In this document: positions 43,855 to 53,063 of the stretch, piece by piece
Layout: each line of letters starts with the position of its first letter
How positions within the stretch are numbered: the first letter of the stretch is position 1
DNA from: Candidatus Hydrogenedentota bacterium
Lineage (GTDB): Bacteria > Hydrogenedentota > Hydrogenedentia > Hydrogenedentales > SLHB01
Assembly: GCA_013359265.1 (NCBI GenBank)
Contig: JABWCD010000035.1
Coordinates: forward strand, 49,696 to 113,695
Length of the DNA stretch: 64,000 nucleotides
Reading direction: 5' to 3'
Made by a program: the position numbers and the translations under genes
Notes under the pieces: model-generated
The model's database searches: none
Told to the model about the DNA's origin: nothing
What the model saw: the letters and a program-made list of their open reading frames with translations, nothing else

Positions 43855-45777
43855 TCAGGGACCGGCGATCGCCGTCGCTTGCAGGACAAGCAACCCCAGC
43901 GAGCCGCCGAGTGCGACGATATTGTCCGGGAGGACCGCCACCCCGTGCGCGAATTCGCCCCGCAACACGTACTTGCCTTGCCTGCGCGGATTGCTCGGAT
44001 CGGAGACGTCGAGTACGCGCAGTCCGCCCCCTGGAACGGTGGGGACCGTGAAATAGAGCGAATTCGCTGCAAGTGTCATATCGCTTATATTCGCATATTG
44101 GATATCGAACGTGCTCACAAATTGCGGATCGGTCGGATCGGACACGTCAGCCACCTCGATTCGCTTGTCCGCGTCGCCGGCGGCCAGGTACAGGTACGTT
44201 CCATCGATGTCGATATGGTGAATGGTTTCGCCCGTGAAGTAATAGCCAAGGACCATCGGCATTGCCGGGTCCGCGATATCGTAGATAATCAGCGACGCGC
44301 CGGGATACGGCGCCACATAAAGCACGTCGCCGGCGACTTTCATGTCGCTCACCGAGAAATTGCCCGCGATGGTTCCGACGACGCTTGGCAACATCGCGTC
44401 GCCCGCATCGACGATACTCAGGCCTCCAAACAATTCGCTCGCGAAGACGCGATCCCCATCGGACAACACGTCGTACGCTTCTATGTTGACGGTCGTCGTG
44501 CGTTCTGGTTGGTCTGGATTCGAAAGATCAACGATGTGAAGGCCGGCCGTCCCGCCTCCGACGAATGCGCGTTGACCCGCTACCGCAAGGCCGGTTAGCC
44601 GTCCTCGAAAGTAGGTATCGCGCGGAAGAGCAAGACTCCATGCAAAATGCGGATGCGCAGGATCGTTCAAGTCGAAGCGGCGCAAATGCGTGTCGATGGT
44701 ATACACATCCGTGCCGTTCGCAACCATTGGCGGCTTGATTTCCGGCGGAACGGTAAACGCCCCCATTCGCGACGGATTGGCGGGATCGGTTACATCGACA
44801 ATGTCGAGCGAACCGGTGTTCCGGTGTCGGCCGCGCGTGTAATCCGCGAGAATCGCACGATCGCCGCTGACCGCCACAGACCATATATCGCCCGTAACGC
44901 TCCCGAGTTCGGTTGGTTCTGCCGGGTCCGAAATGTCCACGATGCGCATACCGCCGCGCCGGTAGAGTTCGTCGCCGTCGGACACGGTGCGGTCGGAGAC
45001 AAACGCGAGATCGCCGGAGAGCGTCACATCGAAGGCGTCTTCCGGGCCGGGTTTCTTGGAGAAACCGATTTCGTGCATATCGTTGATTTGCGAAACGTCC
45101 CACGCGCGCAGGCCCGCACTCCCACCCGCGATGAACGCGTAGCCGTCGCGAACGACAACTGAATTCCATACTTCGCCGGCTCGCTTCGACGGGTGGCCGA
45201 TTGTGGGTCTTGTCCCCCCTCCAGCACTGCGCACAAACCCAGTTGGATAGAATGTCGCAATGAACTCGTCATCGAACGCATCCACGCTGAGAATAGGGAG
45301 ATTCCCGCCGCCGACGTCGTCGATTTCCATGGGCGACTCGATGGATGAGATATCAATGATGCGCAAACCGGCACGGCGCGCCGCGACGTACACGGTCTCC
45401 CCGGCGACCGCAACATCGACTGCAAAACCCGGTGTATCCAGCATTGACACGAGCGACGGCGCGGTGGGCGTCGCGATGTCGTAAATGAAGAGGCCCGCCG
45501 TGCCTGCAATTACGAAGGCATGGTCATCTTTTAGTGCAATACCTTCAACGGGCCGCGGCAGTGCGTCACACTCGAAGACGAGTACCGGTTTCGACGCCGC
45601 AATATCAAACACCCAAAGTTGGTGCCCTACGCCGGCGTATGCGTAGCCGTCCCGCGCGACGACGGAGCGAGGCGGCCCGGCCGAACGCGAGATGAGCGTG
45701 TACTCGATGTCTGCGCCGCCCGCAGGAATGGCGCTTAGGCAGATAAGCGCAGGCATGGCCAGGATGCGCATTGGCAT
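43855..45777 (-). CDS. Secreted LVIVD-repeat beta-propeller protein
   Basis: The 640-residue protein starts at ATG 45777 (GGAGG 5 bp upstream) and carries a signal peptide (MRILAMPALICLSAIPAGG). The rest consists of LVIVD-type repeats of about 40-45 residues: LRIIDISSIESPMEIDDVGG, MRIVDISDPAEPTELGSVTG, LDIVDVTDPANPSRMGAFTV, LHIVDLSNPDQPERTTTVNI and LRVLDVSDPSNPRRQGKYVL, each followed by a 'DVAVSGD.AFVA' type strand. These fold as beta-propellers and are found in extracellular proteins of unknown function. No enzymatic residues are recognised. Confidence 0.9.
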   Translation of the reverse strand: MPMRILAMPALICLSAIPAGGADIEYTLISRSAGPPRSVVARDGYAYAGVGHQLWVFDIAASKPVLVFECDALPRPVEGIALKDDHAFVIAGTAGLFIYDIATPTAPSLVSMLDTPGFAVDVAVAGETVYVAARRAGLRIIDISSIESPMEIDDVGGGNLPILSVDAFDDEFIATFYPTGFVRSAGGGTRPTIGHPSKRAGEVWNSVVVRDGYAFIAGGSAGLRAWDVSQINDMHEIGFSKKPGPEDAFDVTLSGDLAFVSDRTVSDGDELYRRGGMRIVDISDPAEPTELGSVTGDIWSVAVSGDRAILADYTRGRHRNTGSLDIVDVTDPANPSRMGAFTVPPEIKPPMVANGTDVYTIDTHLRRFDLNDPAHPHFAWSLALPRDTYFRGRLTGLAVAGQRAFVGGGTAGLHIVDLSNPDQPERTTTVNIEAYDVLSDGDRVFASELFGGLSIVDAGDAMLPSVVGTIAGNFSVSDMKVAGDVLYVAPYPGASLIIYDIADPAMPMVLGYYFTGETIHHIDIDGTYLYLAAGDADKRIEVADVSDPTDPQFVSTFDIQYANISDMTLAANSLYFTVPTVPGGGLRVLDVSDPSNPRRQGKYVLRGEFAHGVAVLPDNIVALGGSLGLLVLQATAIAGP

Positions 45778-45870
45778 GGGCGGCCTCCGGGTCGACGGTA
45801 CGATCAATTCTATGCCGGGATCAGCAGTGTACCACGCGGCGAAGGACCTCGCCCGAATTCACAGTGACAG

Positions 45871-45902
45871 AAAAAGGGCCGCGCAGTTTCCCGCGCGGCC
45901 CT
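45871..45902 (-). terminator. Intrinsic terminator of the RRM protein gene
   Basis: On the minus strand a 10-bp stem AGGGCCGCGC/GCGCGGCCCT closes an 8-base loop and is followed by TTTTT. It lies about 30 bp past the stop of the RNA-binding protein gene. Confidence 0.85.
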
Positions 45903-45930
45903 GAAACGTCTCGCGATGAACCGGACCGGA

Positions 45931-46236
45931 TTACCAGCGGCTGCCGCCGCCACGGTACCCGCCGCGGTCGCCGCCACGTCCGCCGCCGCCTTCGGTCTTC
46001 GGGCGCGCTTCGTTCACGTTGAGCGTGCGGCCGTCGAGTTCCTTGCCGTTGAGACCGCCGATCGCGGCCTGCGCTTCGGACTGGTTGCCCATCTCGACAA
46101 AGCCGAAGCCCTTCGAGCGCGAGGTCATCTTGTCCATGATGACACGGGCCGAATCGACCTTGCCGTACGCGCCGAACGCGTCGCGCAAATCGTCGTCGGT
46201 GGTGGTGTAGGACAGGTTGCCCACGTAGATGTTCAT
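45931..46236 (-). CDS. RRM-domain RNA-binding protein
   Basis: The 101-residue protein starts at ATG 46236 (AAGGA upstream). A single RRM carries RNP2 MNIYVGNLSY and RNP1 KGFGFVEMG, with TDDDLRDAFGAYGKVDSARV between them, followed by a glycine/arginine tail (GGGGRGGDRGGYRGGGSRW). This matches the glycine-rich RNA-binding proteins of cyanobacteria and PVC-type bacteria, which are often cold-induced RNA chaperones. A leader of up to about 240 bp upstream could carry regulation. It has its own terminator and so is probably monocistronic. Confidence 0.95.
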   Translation of the reverse strand: MNIYVGNLSYTTTDDDLRDAFGAYGKVDSARVIMDKMTSRSKGFGFVEMGNQSEAQAAIGGLNGKELDGRTLNVNEARPKTEGGGGRGGDRGGYRGGGSRW

Positions 46237-46413
46237 TGTTTCGGTTCCTTCTTTCTTGCAGTTCCTGATTGTGGTGCGATGGTCCAGGACGTCTCGGGTA
46301 GCAGGGACCAAGGAAACGCAAGCGTCTGGAAGGAACGCCACGCAGGACTTTGGTACAGGTAGCCTAAGAGCCGCGAACACAGGCGTCAACACGACGCCTC
46401 ATCCAGAGAGTAG

Positions 46414-46431
46414 GATAGCAGGCCTGCTATC
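46414..46431. promoter_or_regulatory. 18-bp perfect palindrome upstream of the RRM gene
   Basis: GATAGCAGG/CCTGCTATC is a perfect 18-base palindrome about 180 bp before the RRM gene start. It could be an operator or a short hairpin; nothing else identifies it. Confidence 0.35.
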
Positions 46432-46485
46432 GAACAGGCAAGCCCTTTTTCCTGGGTGGGCAAGGCCGATTTGCGCGAGTATCCA

Positions 46486-48468
46486 TCAGTGGTTGGCGGG
46501 GCGCAGCGTTGCCGCCCGGGGATTCAGGGTAAGATTCGCGTCATTCTTTGAGATGCCCAATACCTCATCAAGCCGCGTTTCAACCGGATCGGGCCCCGGC
46601 ATGTTTAGCCGGGCGCGGACATTCTTGCGAAGCCAGTGATAGCCCGAGTTCCATGAATAGAGGTGATGGCCGTGGGGATGGCCGTCGACCGTGCTGATCG
46701 ATTCATGGAACGCGGGCATGGCGGCCAGTTCTTTCTCGACGCGCCACACGAGGCGGTCATCGACCCATTTGGGGTCCATGCCGTGGATGAGACCGCAGAG
46801 GTAGTTTGCCGAATCGTTGAGGAACCACGAACCGCCGAACACGTAAACTCCGGAATGGCCGTCGACGAGGTCTCCGTTCGCTTTCGAGATCACGCGCATG
46901 CCATATGGCGACTGAATGCGCATGGTCGTTTCGAGATGTTTCCTCACAATGTCGTCCGGTAGCAGTTTTTCCCCGAACACCGCAAAAGTGAGCACTTCGC
47001 CGTAGAGCGAGTCCTGCCCGATCAATTCGGGTTTCATGAGACTCGTCTGCATGTAGCCGCCGTCAGCGTTGAACATACTGGCGTATCCGGCTTTCGCCTT
47101 TTCGACTTCTTCGCCGGTGATCGCATATCCCAGCTCACGTGCGGCGAGGAGCGCGCCGCAATGGAAGCCCTGGTTCGCGGAAGGCGTGTCGCCGTCGTCG
47201 TATTCGAGAAGGTCGTGGTAGGTGCGGAAGCCTTTGTGGTCCGGCTTCAGGCGCGGCGGTTGAAAAAGGCCGTCGCGCTCATTCGCGCGCATGAAGCGGT
47301 AGGCGCGATCGACGGTGCGCATGTCGATGTCGCCTCCCGCGCGCTTTACCAGCGCGGCCCAGATGAGATAATACTGCGCGTTATCCTCGTACGCGATGCG
47401 GTCGTAGAAAACGGCATTAAACGCGGCAGCATCGTACACGGGGTCGTCCAGTCCGCGCGACATATAGAAGCCGTCGGTCACCCACTGTTTCCATCCGTAA
47501 CCAACGCCGGAGATGAAAATGTGGTCGCTCTCGGGGCGGAGCAGATTTCGACGCAGGAGCACATAGGAGGTGTTGCGCAGTATCGCTTCGAGCGCGGAAC
47601 TGTTCCAACCTTTCGCGTTGGCGAGCGCGAGATGCGCGCCGAGTTGCACGTCGTAGAGCGTTTTTGCGGGCGACTTGAAAATCCACGTTGTGAACGATTG
47701 GGTTTCCCCCGCTTCGATGTGTTGCCATCCGTCGAACGTTGCGCGATAGACGGTCGTGGCATCCACCTCGCGCGGAATTGCGATAACACGCTTGGCGGAC
47801 CCGTCGCCATTGGCGAGATGCAGTGCGCGGTTCTCGAGATCGAACCGCATGAAACAGCGGTTTTCCCAAAGACCGGGCGTGTCCGCAACGACACCGTACA
47901 GCGCACCGTCGTGGACGTAGCCCATGAACGGAAAGGTTTGATACGAGCCGCCGCCGAATTCGGGGCCGCTGCAACTCGGCGTGTAACTCGCGGATTTCGC
48001 CTCTTCGCCGGTGAAGGAATAGAGGGGACCGGCCTGAACAACCTTCCATCCGAAGTCAATGTAGTAACGCATGTCGACGGTTGCGGAGGCGGAGACTTCG
48101 CGCGCAATCAAATCTGAACTGATTCTTCGAAAGGTTTGCTCCAATTTCAACGTGTCCGCGGCGATCCCCGAGAGTTGCATGCTGGCGGTACCGCTATCGA
48201 CCGACATCGCGACCGGCGCTGCGCCCGAAGGGGTCAGTACATGGAGTGGAGTGTCCGTGACCGATGCGAAGACGGGGGTGTCGTTGTCGTTTACGGTAAT
48301 AGCGCCCTGGTGTGCGGCAATGTTCAGGTCGGCACGAGCGCATGCGGCGAGCGCGACGATAAGAGCAATGGGCGTCACGCGGGTAATGAGACTCGCGAGA
48401 CGGGTTGATACAATTTTTCGTGGCACCGGCGCGATCATGCGATCGGCTTCGCATATGTGATGCTTCAT
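46486..48468 (-). CDS. Lipoprotein, (alpha/alpha)-barrel glycosidase-like
   Basis: I start this 660-residue protein at ATG 48468, which overlaps the stop of the upstream kinase gene as ATGA; ATG 48438 is the alternative. A lipoprotein-type signal ends in VALAAC (C43). A beta-rich region (50-300, FTGEEAKSASYTPSC, YRATFDGWQHIEAGETQSFT) is followed by an all-helical part with YVLLRRNLLRPESDHIFISG, YYLIWAALVKRAGGDID, YHDLLEYDDGDTPSANQGFH and VDGHSGVYVFGGSWFL. The layout recalls (alpha/alpha)6 glycoside hydrolases or heparinase-like proteins, but no family can be assigned. It is probably outer-membrane anchored. Coupling with the kinase gene suggests joint expression. Confidence 0.65.
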   Translation of the reverse strand: MKHHICEADRMIAPVPRKIVSTRLASLITRVTPIALIVALAACARADLNIAAHQGAITVNDNDTPVFASVTDTPLHVLTPSGAAPVAMSVDSGTASMQLSGIAADTLKLEQTFRRISSDLIAREVSASATVDMRYYIDFGWKVVQAGPLYSFTGEEAKSASYTPSCSGPEFGGGSYQTFPFMGYVHDGALYGVVADTPGLWENRCFMRFDLENRALHLANGDGSAKRVIAIPREVDATTVYRATFDGWQHIEAGETQSFTTWIFKSPAKTLYDVQLGAHLALANAKGWNSSALEAILRNTSYVLLRRNLLRPESDHIFISGVGYGWKQWVTDGFYMSRGLDDPVYDAAAFNAVFYDRIAYEDNAQYYLIWAALVKRAGGDIDMRTVDRAYRFMRANERDGLFQPPRLKPDHKGFRTYHDLLEYDDGDTPSANQGFHCGALLAARELGYAITGEEVEKAKAGYASMFNADGGYMQTSLMKPELIGQDSLYGEVLTFAVFGEKLLPDDIVRKHLETTMRIQSPYGMRVISKANGDLVDGHSGVYVFGGSWFLNDSANYLCGLIHGMDPKWVDDRLVWRVEKELAAMPAFHESISTVDGHPHGHHLYSWNSGYHWLRKNVRARLNMPGPDPVETRLDEVLGISKNDANLTLNPRAATLRPANH

Positions 48469-51400
48469 CGGCTGAAGAAGCGTTTCATGATGGTTTGGGC
48501 CATGCCGCCTTCCACGCCGGGGCGCTCGGGAAGGCCTTTGGGCAGGTGCCAACTCGAGGCCATTTGTTCGACAACTTTCATGACGCCTTTCGGGTGGAGC
48601 CAGCCGTAGCCGCCACAACCGAGCGCAAATGCCAAGCGGTTCAAGTCCGCTTCACCGTACTTCGGATAACCCCTGCGCGTGAGCGCCTGCATGATCTTCT
48701 TCTCGCTGGCTTCCTTGTTTGGATCGAGTTCGGCAGCGTAGGGCGTGCAACTCACGAGGAAGTTCCGTACGATGGGTTCGGCGCCCGCGTCCCATGGCGC
48801 GGGCGGATGGTCCTCGACTGCCCAGTCCAGCGCCCACACGCGAATGGTCTGGTCCTTTCCGCCCGAGACCATATAGCGGCCGTCCATGGTGAACGAACAA
48901 GTCTCGACGCCGTCGCCGTGGCCCTCGAAGGTATACACGTGCCTGCCGGTGATCATGTCCCACATTTTGACCGTTTTGTCACGGCTGCCTGAGAGCACGT
49001 AGCGGCTGTCCGCGGTAATGTCGACGGAGGTGACGGAATCGGAATGCCCCTCGAAGGTGTGCACGCATTGGCCGGTTGTCAGGTCCCAGACCTTCACTTC
49101 GCCGGGACGTTGCCAGATGGAGCCGCCGCCGGTGACGGCGAAGAGGCCATCGAAACTAAAGCAGCATGACAGCACGGGTTGCTGGTGGCCGTCCAATGCG
49201 AGCAGGCATTTGCCGGTGGCGATTTCCCACACGAGGATGCGCTTGTCTTCGCCGCCCGTGAGCGCAAGGCGTCCGTCGCTGCTCCATGCGACGGCGTTCA
49301 CGTCGGCCATGTGACCCTGCAACTCGCCCATGGCGCGGCCCGTCGCGGTTTCCCACAGGCGCACGGATCGCGCTTGCGCGGAGATCGCGAACTTTCCGTC
49401 CGGCCCGATCGCGAGCGCGTTGACAATGTCGGACTGTCGATCGAAGGTGCGGACGTGCGCGCCGGTCAGCGCATCCCACAACTTGATTTCCCACGCGCCG
49501 GTGAGTATCCACTTGCCGTCGAAGCTCATACTCGCGGATTCGATCGAGCCGGTGTCCTTTTCGAACGCCTGAATCTGGTTGACGCGGATGAGGTCCCACG
49601 TCGCCATGGTGTTCTTGCCGGAAACGACAAGACCGATGCGCCCGCCGGTTGTCAGGCAGATTTCTGAGATCGGCTCCTGAATCTCGCTGATCGCCGCGTG
49701 TTCCCACGCGCCATTGAACGAGGTGCGCGGTAGGCGCGTGTACAATTCGCGCCAGAGCGACATGGCCTCGGGCGCGCGGCGGCGCCCAGGCTGCGAGCGG
49801 GCGTGGCGCACATAGTTCGCGGCGGCGAGCGCGTCGCCGGATTCCAGCGCTTTTCGCGCGGATGCGAGCGCTTGTTCGAACGCCTTGTCCATTGACTGCG
49901 CGGCTTCGGAAGATACGGCCTGGCAAATCATCGTCGGGGCGACGTGTCCGTCCTTGGTGATTCCAAGGCACCACGCGGCGGCCTTCTTGTCGCGGCTGGC
50001 CGAGAAGAGTTGTTTGAGATCGCGCGGGAAGCACACGCCGGTGGTTTCAAGCGCATGGCCGGTGAGCGTATTGAGGCAGCGGCCGGTGGCTACTTCCCAA
50101 AGGCGGACGGTCTTGTCGAGTCCGCACGATGCGGCAAAGTGACCGTCGTGACTAATGGCAACATCGCGAACGGGGGCCTGGTGGCCTTGGAACACGGCGA
50201 TGAGCTTTCCGGATCCCGGGTGCCAAACGCGCAGCGCCCGGTCCTCGCCGGCGGAAATTGCGAGGCGCGTATCGTCGGTCATTTGAATCGAATGCACGGG
50301 GCCTTCGTGCCCTTGGATGGCGTGGGTGCAGCGGCGGGCGCGCACGTCCCACACCTTCACGGTCCCGTCCTGCCCGGCCGACACCGCGGCGAGCGCGGGC
50401 GGGTCCATGGCAACGGAGAGCACGCCGCCGTGGTGGCCTTCGATCACCTGATCGCAGCGGCGCTCGCGCACGTCCCATACGCGCAGGGTGCCGTCGAGAC
50501 TCGCGGAAAGGGCGAGGTGCCCGTCCTCGCTGAAGGCGACGTCCTGCACGGCGGCGGTATGGCCTTCGAGCGTGCGCAGACACGACCCGTTGCTTGCGTT
50601 CCACAGTTTGATGGTGCGGTCTTCCGAACTCGACATGACGATCTGCGCGTCGAACGTAAAATGGACGGACGTAATCGAATTGGTATGTCCTTCGAACGCG
50701 CGTACGCAGACGCCTGTGGCGCGGTCCCACATACGAATCGTATTGTCTTCGCTTCCGGTAAGTATGAATTTTCCATCGCGGCTGCACGCGATCGCCGTGA
50801 GCGCGTCCTGATGCGCTTCGTAGTTCAGTTCCATGCGGCGCGTGGCCTGCATGTTCAGCTCGGAAGTGCGCAGTGCGTCCTGAATATCGCGGCGTTCGGG
50901 CATGGCCTGTGCGAGTTCGCGAAGCAGGCGCGCGGCCTGGCGAAATTCGCTCTGCTCCATGTATACCTGCGCGAGCAGCCACATGGGCATGCGTTCCTTC
51001 GGGTGAAATTTCGCAATGTCGTTCAACCGCGCGAGCAGCACGTCGTCCGAGAGGCGTCCGGTGCGCCAGCGGTGGAGTCCCCAATTATACGTCGTCTCCG
51101 GGTGTTGCGGGTCGGTCTTGAGCGCGGTCGCCCAGGTTTGTTCGGCGTGTTGACCGCGGCCAAGGTCGAGCAAAGACAGCGCGCGGTTGTTCAGACTGTT
51201 CGCGAGCGCTTCGGTGGCGCGCGGCTGCGTGCGCTGATACGGCTGGCCCGTCACCACTTTATACGCTTCGGCGGTGTAGCCCGCGATTTCGTTCATCGAT
51301 TCGGGGCGCTTGTCCTGATCGACGTCGAGGCAGCGTTTCATTACTTCCGCGAGCGGGGCGGGAATCGGCAGCATGCGTGGATTGTTCACGGACTGTTCGA

Positions 51401-52337
51401 GAAACTTGGCGAGGATGGCCGGGCCTTCGGTGCCGCGATACCAGACGACCTTGACGGTGAAGGCCTCGAGCATGGACATCGCCCAGCTCCACATGTCCGT
51501 CTTCTTCGAGAGCTTTTCCCGGTTGGCCTGTTCGGGGGAGCAGTAAAAGCGCGTCATGCCGACGTTCGTCACATCGCCGGACACGTTCGCGACGTCGGCC
51601 TCGGGATCGACGAGGGCGCGCGCGCGGGCAAGGCCGAAGTCCGTGACCTTGGCGAGTTCGCCGCCCGCGATGAGCACGTTTGCGTTTTTGACATCCTGGT
51701 GGACGAGGCCGCGATCGTGCGCGTGTTGCAGGCCCCAGCACGTTTGAACGCCGAAGTCGCAGATGCGCGCGAGCGCTTTCGCCGGGCCGCCTTTATACAA
51801 TCGCCCGCTTTGAATCCATTCCCAGAGCGTTCCGTCGTCAACGTATTCCGCGAAGACGCGCGGAATCCCGCCGAGCCGGCGCACGTAGTGGCAGCTCACG
51901 ATGTGCGGATGGAGCCCGAGGTGGAGCCCGAGGTTCACCCAGGTTTCGCATTCCTGCTCGAAGTTAGCGGCGCCGTCGCCCCGGAGCACGATGCGCGCTT
52001 TGGGACTCTTCACGGCGAGCGGCATGTTCCACCCGCGGTGGATCACCTTATACACCTTACCCATGCCGCCTTCGCCAAGGAGCCCGGCCACCTCATAGAG
52101 TTCGAGGATGACATCGCCCTGCTTCCACTCGACGGGAACACCGTCGTTGGACATGCCGGCGAGAATGCGTTTTTCTTCTTCGGTGGGGCCCTCTTCGGAA
52201 TACGGTACGGCGAGCTTCGGATCGACATTGATCGGCGAACCGCAGTGGGCGCATTTGCCGGCCTTGCCGAGCATGGACTGATCGACAACCAATCGTTTGC
52301 CACATGTGCAGGCAATAGCGTACAAACGGGATGGCAT
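48465..52337 (-). CDS. Ser/Thr kinase with zinc ribbon, TPR and two WD40 propellers
   Basis: The 1290-residue cytoplasmic protein has an N-terminal zinc ribbon (C10/C12 and C29/C32), then a kinase domain with GEGGMG (88-93), K110, HQDVKNAN (213-220, D215) and DFG (233-235), so it is probably active despite HQD in place of HRD. TPR-like repeats cover about 385-510. Two WD40 arrays follow (about 515-800 and 880-1190), with repeated VRLWEVATGRCLNTLTGHAL and VKMWDMITGRHVYTFEGH type blades, seven or so in the first. The last 100 residues are a separate small domain with PKYGEADLNRLAFALGCGGY. Such kinase-WD40 giants are characteristic of planctomycete-type and cyanobacterial signalling. It overlaps the lipoprotein gene downstream. 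Confidence 0.93.
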   Translation of the reverse strand: MPSRLYAIACTCGKRLVVDQSMLGKAGKCAHCGSPINVDPKLAVPYSEEGPTEEEKRILAGMSNDGVPVEWKQGDVILELYEVAGLLGEGGMGKVYKVIHRGWNMPLAVKSPKARIVLRGDGAANFEQECETWVNLGLHLGLHPHIVSCHYVRRLGGIPRVFAEYVDDGTLWEWIQSGRLYKGGPAKALARICDFGVQTCWGLQHAHDRGLVHQDVKNANVLIAGGELAKVTDFGLARARALVDPEADVANVSGDVTNVGMTRFYCSPEQANREKLSKKTDMWSWAMSMLEAFTVKVVWYRGTEGPAILAKFLEQSVNNPRMLPIPAPLAEVMKRCLDVDQDKRPESMNEIAGYTAEAYKVVTGQPYQRTQPRATEALANSLNNRALSLLDLGRGQHAEQTWATALKTDPQHPETTYNWGLHRWRTGRLSDDVLLARLNDIAKFHPKERMPMWLLAQVYMEQSEFRQAARLLRELAQAMPERRDIQDALRTSELNMQATRRMELNYEAHQDALTAIACSRDGKFILTGSEDNTIRMWDRATGVCVRAFEGHTNSITSVHFTFDAQIVMSSSEDRTIKLWNASNGSCLRTLEGHTAAVQDVAFSEDGHLALSASLDGTLRVWDVRERRCDQVIEGHHGGVLSVAMDPPALAAVSAGQDGTVKVWDVRARRCTHAIQGHEGPVHSIQMTDDTRLAISAGEDRALRVWHPGSGKLIAVFQGHQAPVRDVAISHDGHFAASCGLDKTVRLWEVATGRCLNTLTGHALETTGVCFPRDLKQLFSASRDKKAAAWCLGITKDGHVAPTMICQAVSSEAAQSMDKAFEQALASARKALESGDALAAANYVRHARSQPGRRRAPEAMSLWRELYTRLPRTSFNGAWEHAAISEIQEPISEICLTTGGRIGLVVSGKNTMATWDLIRVNQIQAFEKDTGSIESASMSFDGKWILTGAWEIKLWDALTGAHVRTFDRQSDIVNALAIGPDGKFAISAQARSVRLWETATGRAMGELQGHMADVNAVAWSSDGRLALTGGEDKRILVWEIATGKCLLALDGHQQPVLSCCFSFDGLFAVTGGGSIWQRPGEVKVWDLTTGQCVHTFEGHSDSVTSVDITADSRYVLSGSRDKTVKMWDMITGRHVYTFEGHGDGVETCSFTMDGRYMVSGGKDQTIRVWALDWAVEDHPPAPWDAGAEPIVRNFLVSCTPYAAELDPNKEASEKKIMQALTRRGYPKYGEADLNRLAFALGCGGYGWLHPKGVMKVVEQMASSWHLPKGLPERPGVEGGMAQTIMKRFFSR

Positions 52338-52436
52338 ACTTAACCCCGGACCGTACCTTGAAGCAACCGTGTAAGATTATACCAGAAAGACTTATCGCTG
52401 CCACACTACAGTTCATCTGTCCGAAGCGAACGCGAA

Positions 52437-53063
52437 ATGAAGCCAATACTTGTCCTGCTCGCGGGACCTAGCTGCGGAGGAAAGACCTCGATCGTGCGCG
52501 AAGTCCGGCGCCGCTTGCCTGAGGGTGCGTGCAGCGTTGTTGCCGTCGACGCGTACTACCGCGATCTCGCGCATCTGCAACCGGCCGAACGCGCCACGTC
52601 AAACTTCGATCATCCCGACTCGCTCGACTGGCCACTGTTGAAGGAACACGTCGCGCGTCTGCTCGATGGCGAATCGATTCTCGCGCCGACGTACGACTTT
52701 GCCAACCATACGCGCCGCCGCGAAGTGCTTGACATACCGAGCGCGCCGGTGATCGTCGTTGAGGGAATACTGGCGCTGTACGACGAGGAATTGAACGCGC
52801 TGGCGTCCGTCCGCGCGTACGTGGATGCGCCGGACCAATCGTGCCTCGATCGGCGCATTGGACGGGACACGACGGAACGGGGCCGCACGGCGGAGTCCGT
52901 TCGCGCTCAATTTGAGGCGACTGTTCTGCCGATGGCGGAGCAATTCGTCAAGTGCACAAGGGACCGCGCCGGCTTGATTTTGGATGGGACGCAACCAATC
53001 GACGGCTTGGCGCAACGCGTGCTCGAACTGGTCGAGGCCCGCCGACGGCGAGGACTACTTTGA
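52437..53063 (+). CDS. udk: Uridine kinase (P-loop)
   Basis: The 208-residue protein has the P-loop GPSCGGKT (10-17), then SVVAVDAYYRDLAHL, SNFDHPDSLDWPLLKEHVAR, the substrate segment APTYDFANHTRR, and IVVEGILALYDEELNALAS with RIGRDTTERGRT, all in uridine/cytidine kinase order. It phosphorylates uridine or cytidine with a nucleoside triphosphate in pyrimidine salvage. It stands apart from the divergent kinase-WD40 gene (99 bp) and overlaps by 9 bp the end of the convergent phosphodiesterase gene. Confidence 0.93.
   Translation: MKPILVLLAGPSCGGKTSIVREVRRRLPEGACSVVAVDAYYRDLAHLQPAERATSNFDHPDSLDWPLLKEHVARLLDGESILAPTYDFANHTRRREVLDIPSAPVIVVEGILALYDEELNALASVRAYVDAPDQSCLDRRIGRDTTERGRTAESVRAQFEATVLPMAEQFVKCTRDRAGLILDGTQPIDGLAQRVLELVEARRRRGLL

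Noticed and set aside
49944..52343. 799-codon open frame antisense to the kinase-WD40 gene
   Set aside because: It is a GC-driven shadow; the sense strand encodes an unmistakable kinase/WD40 protein and the antisense product has no domain features.
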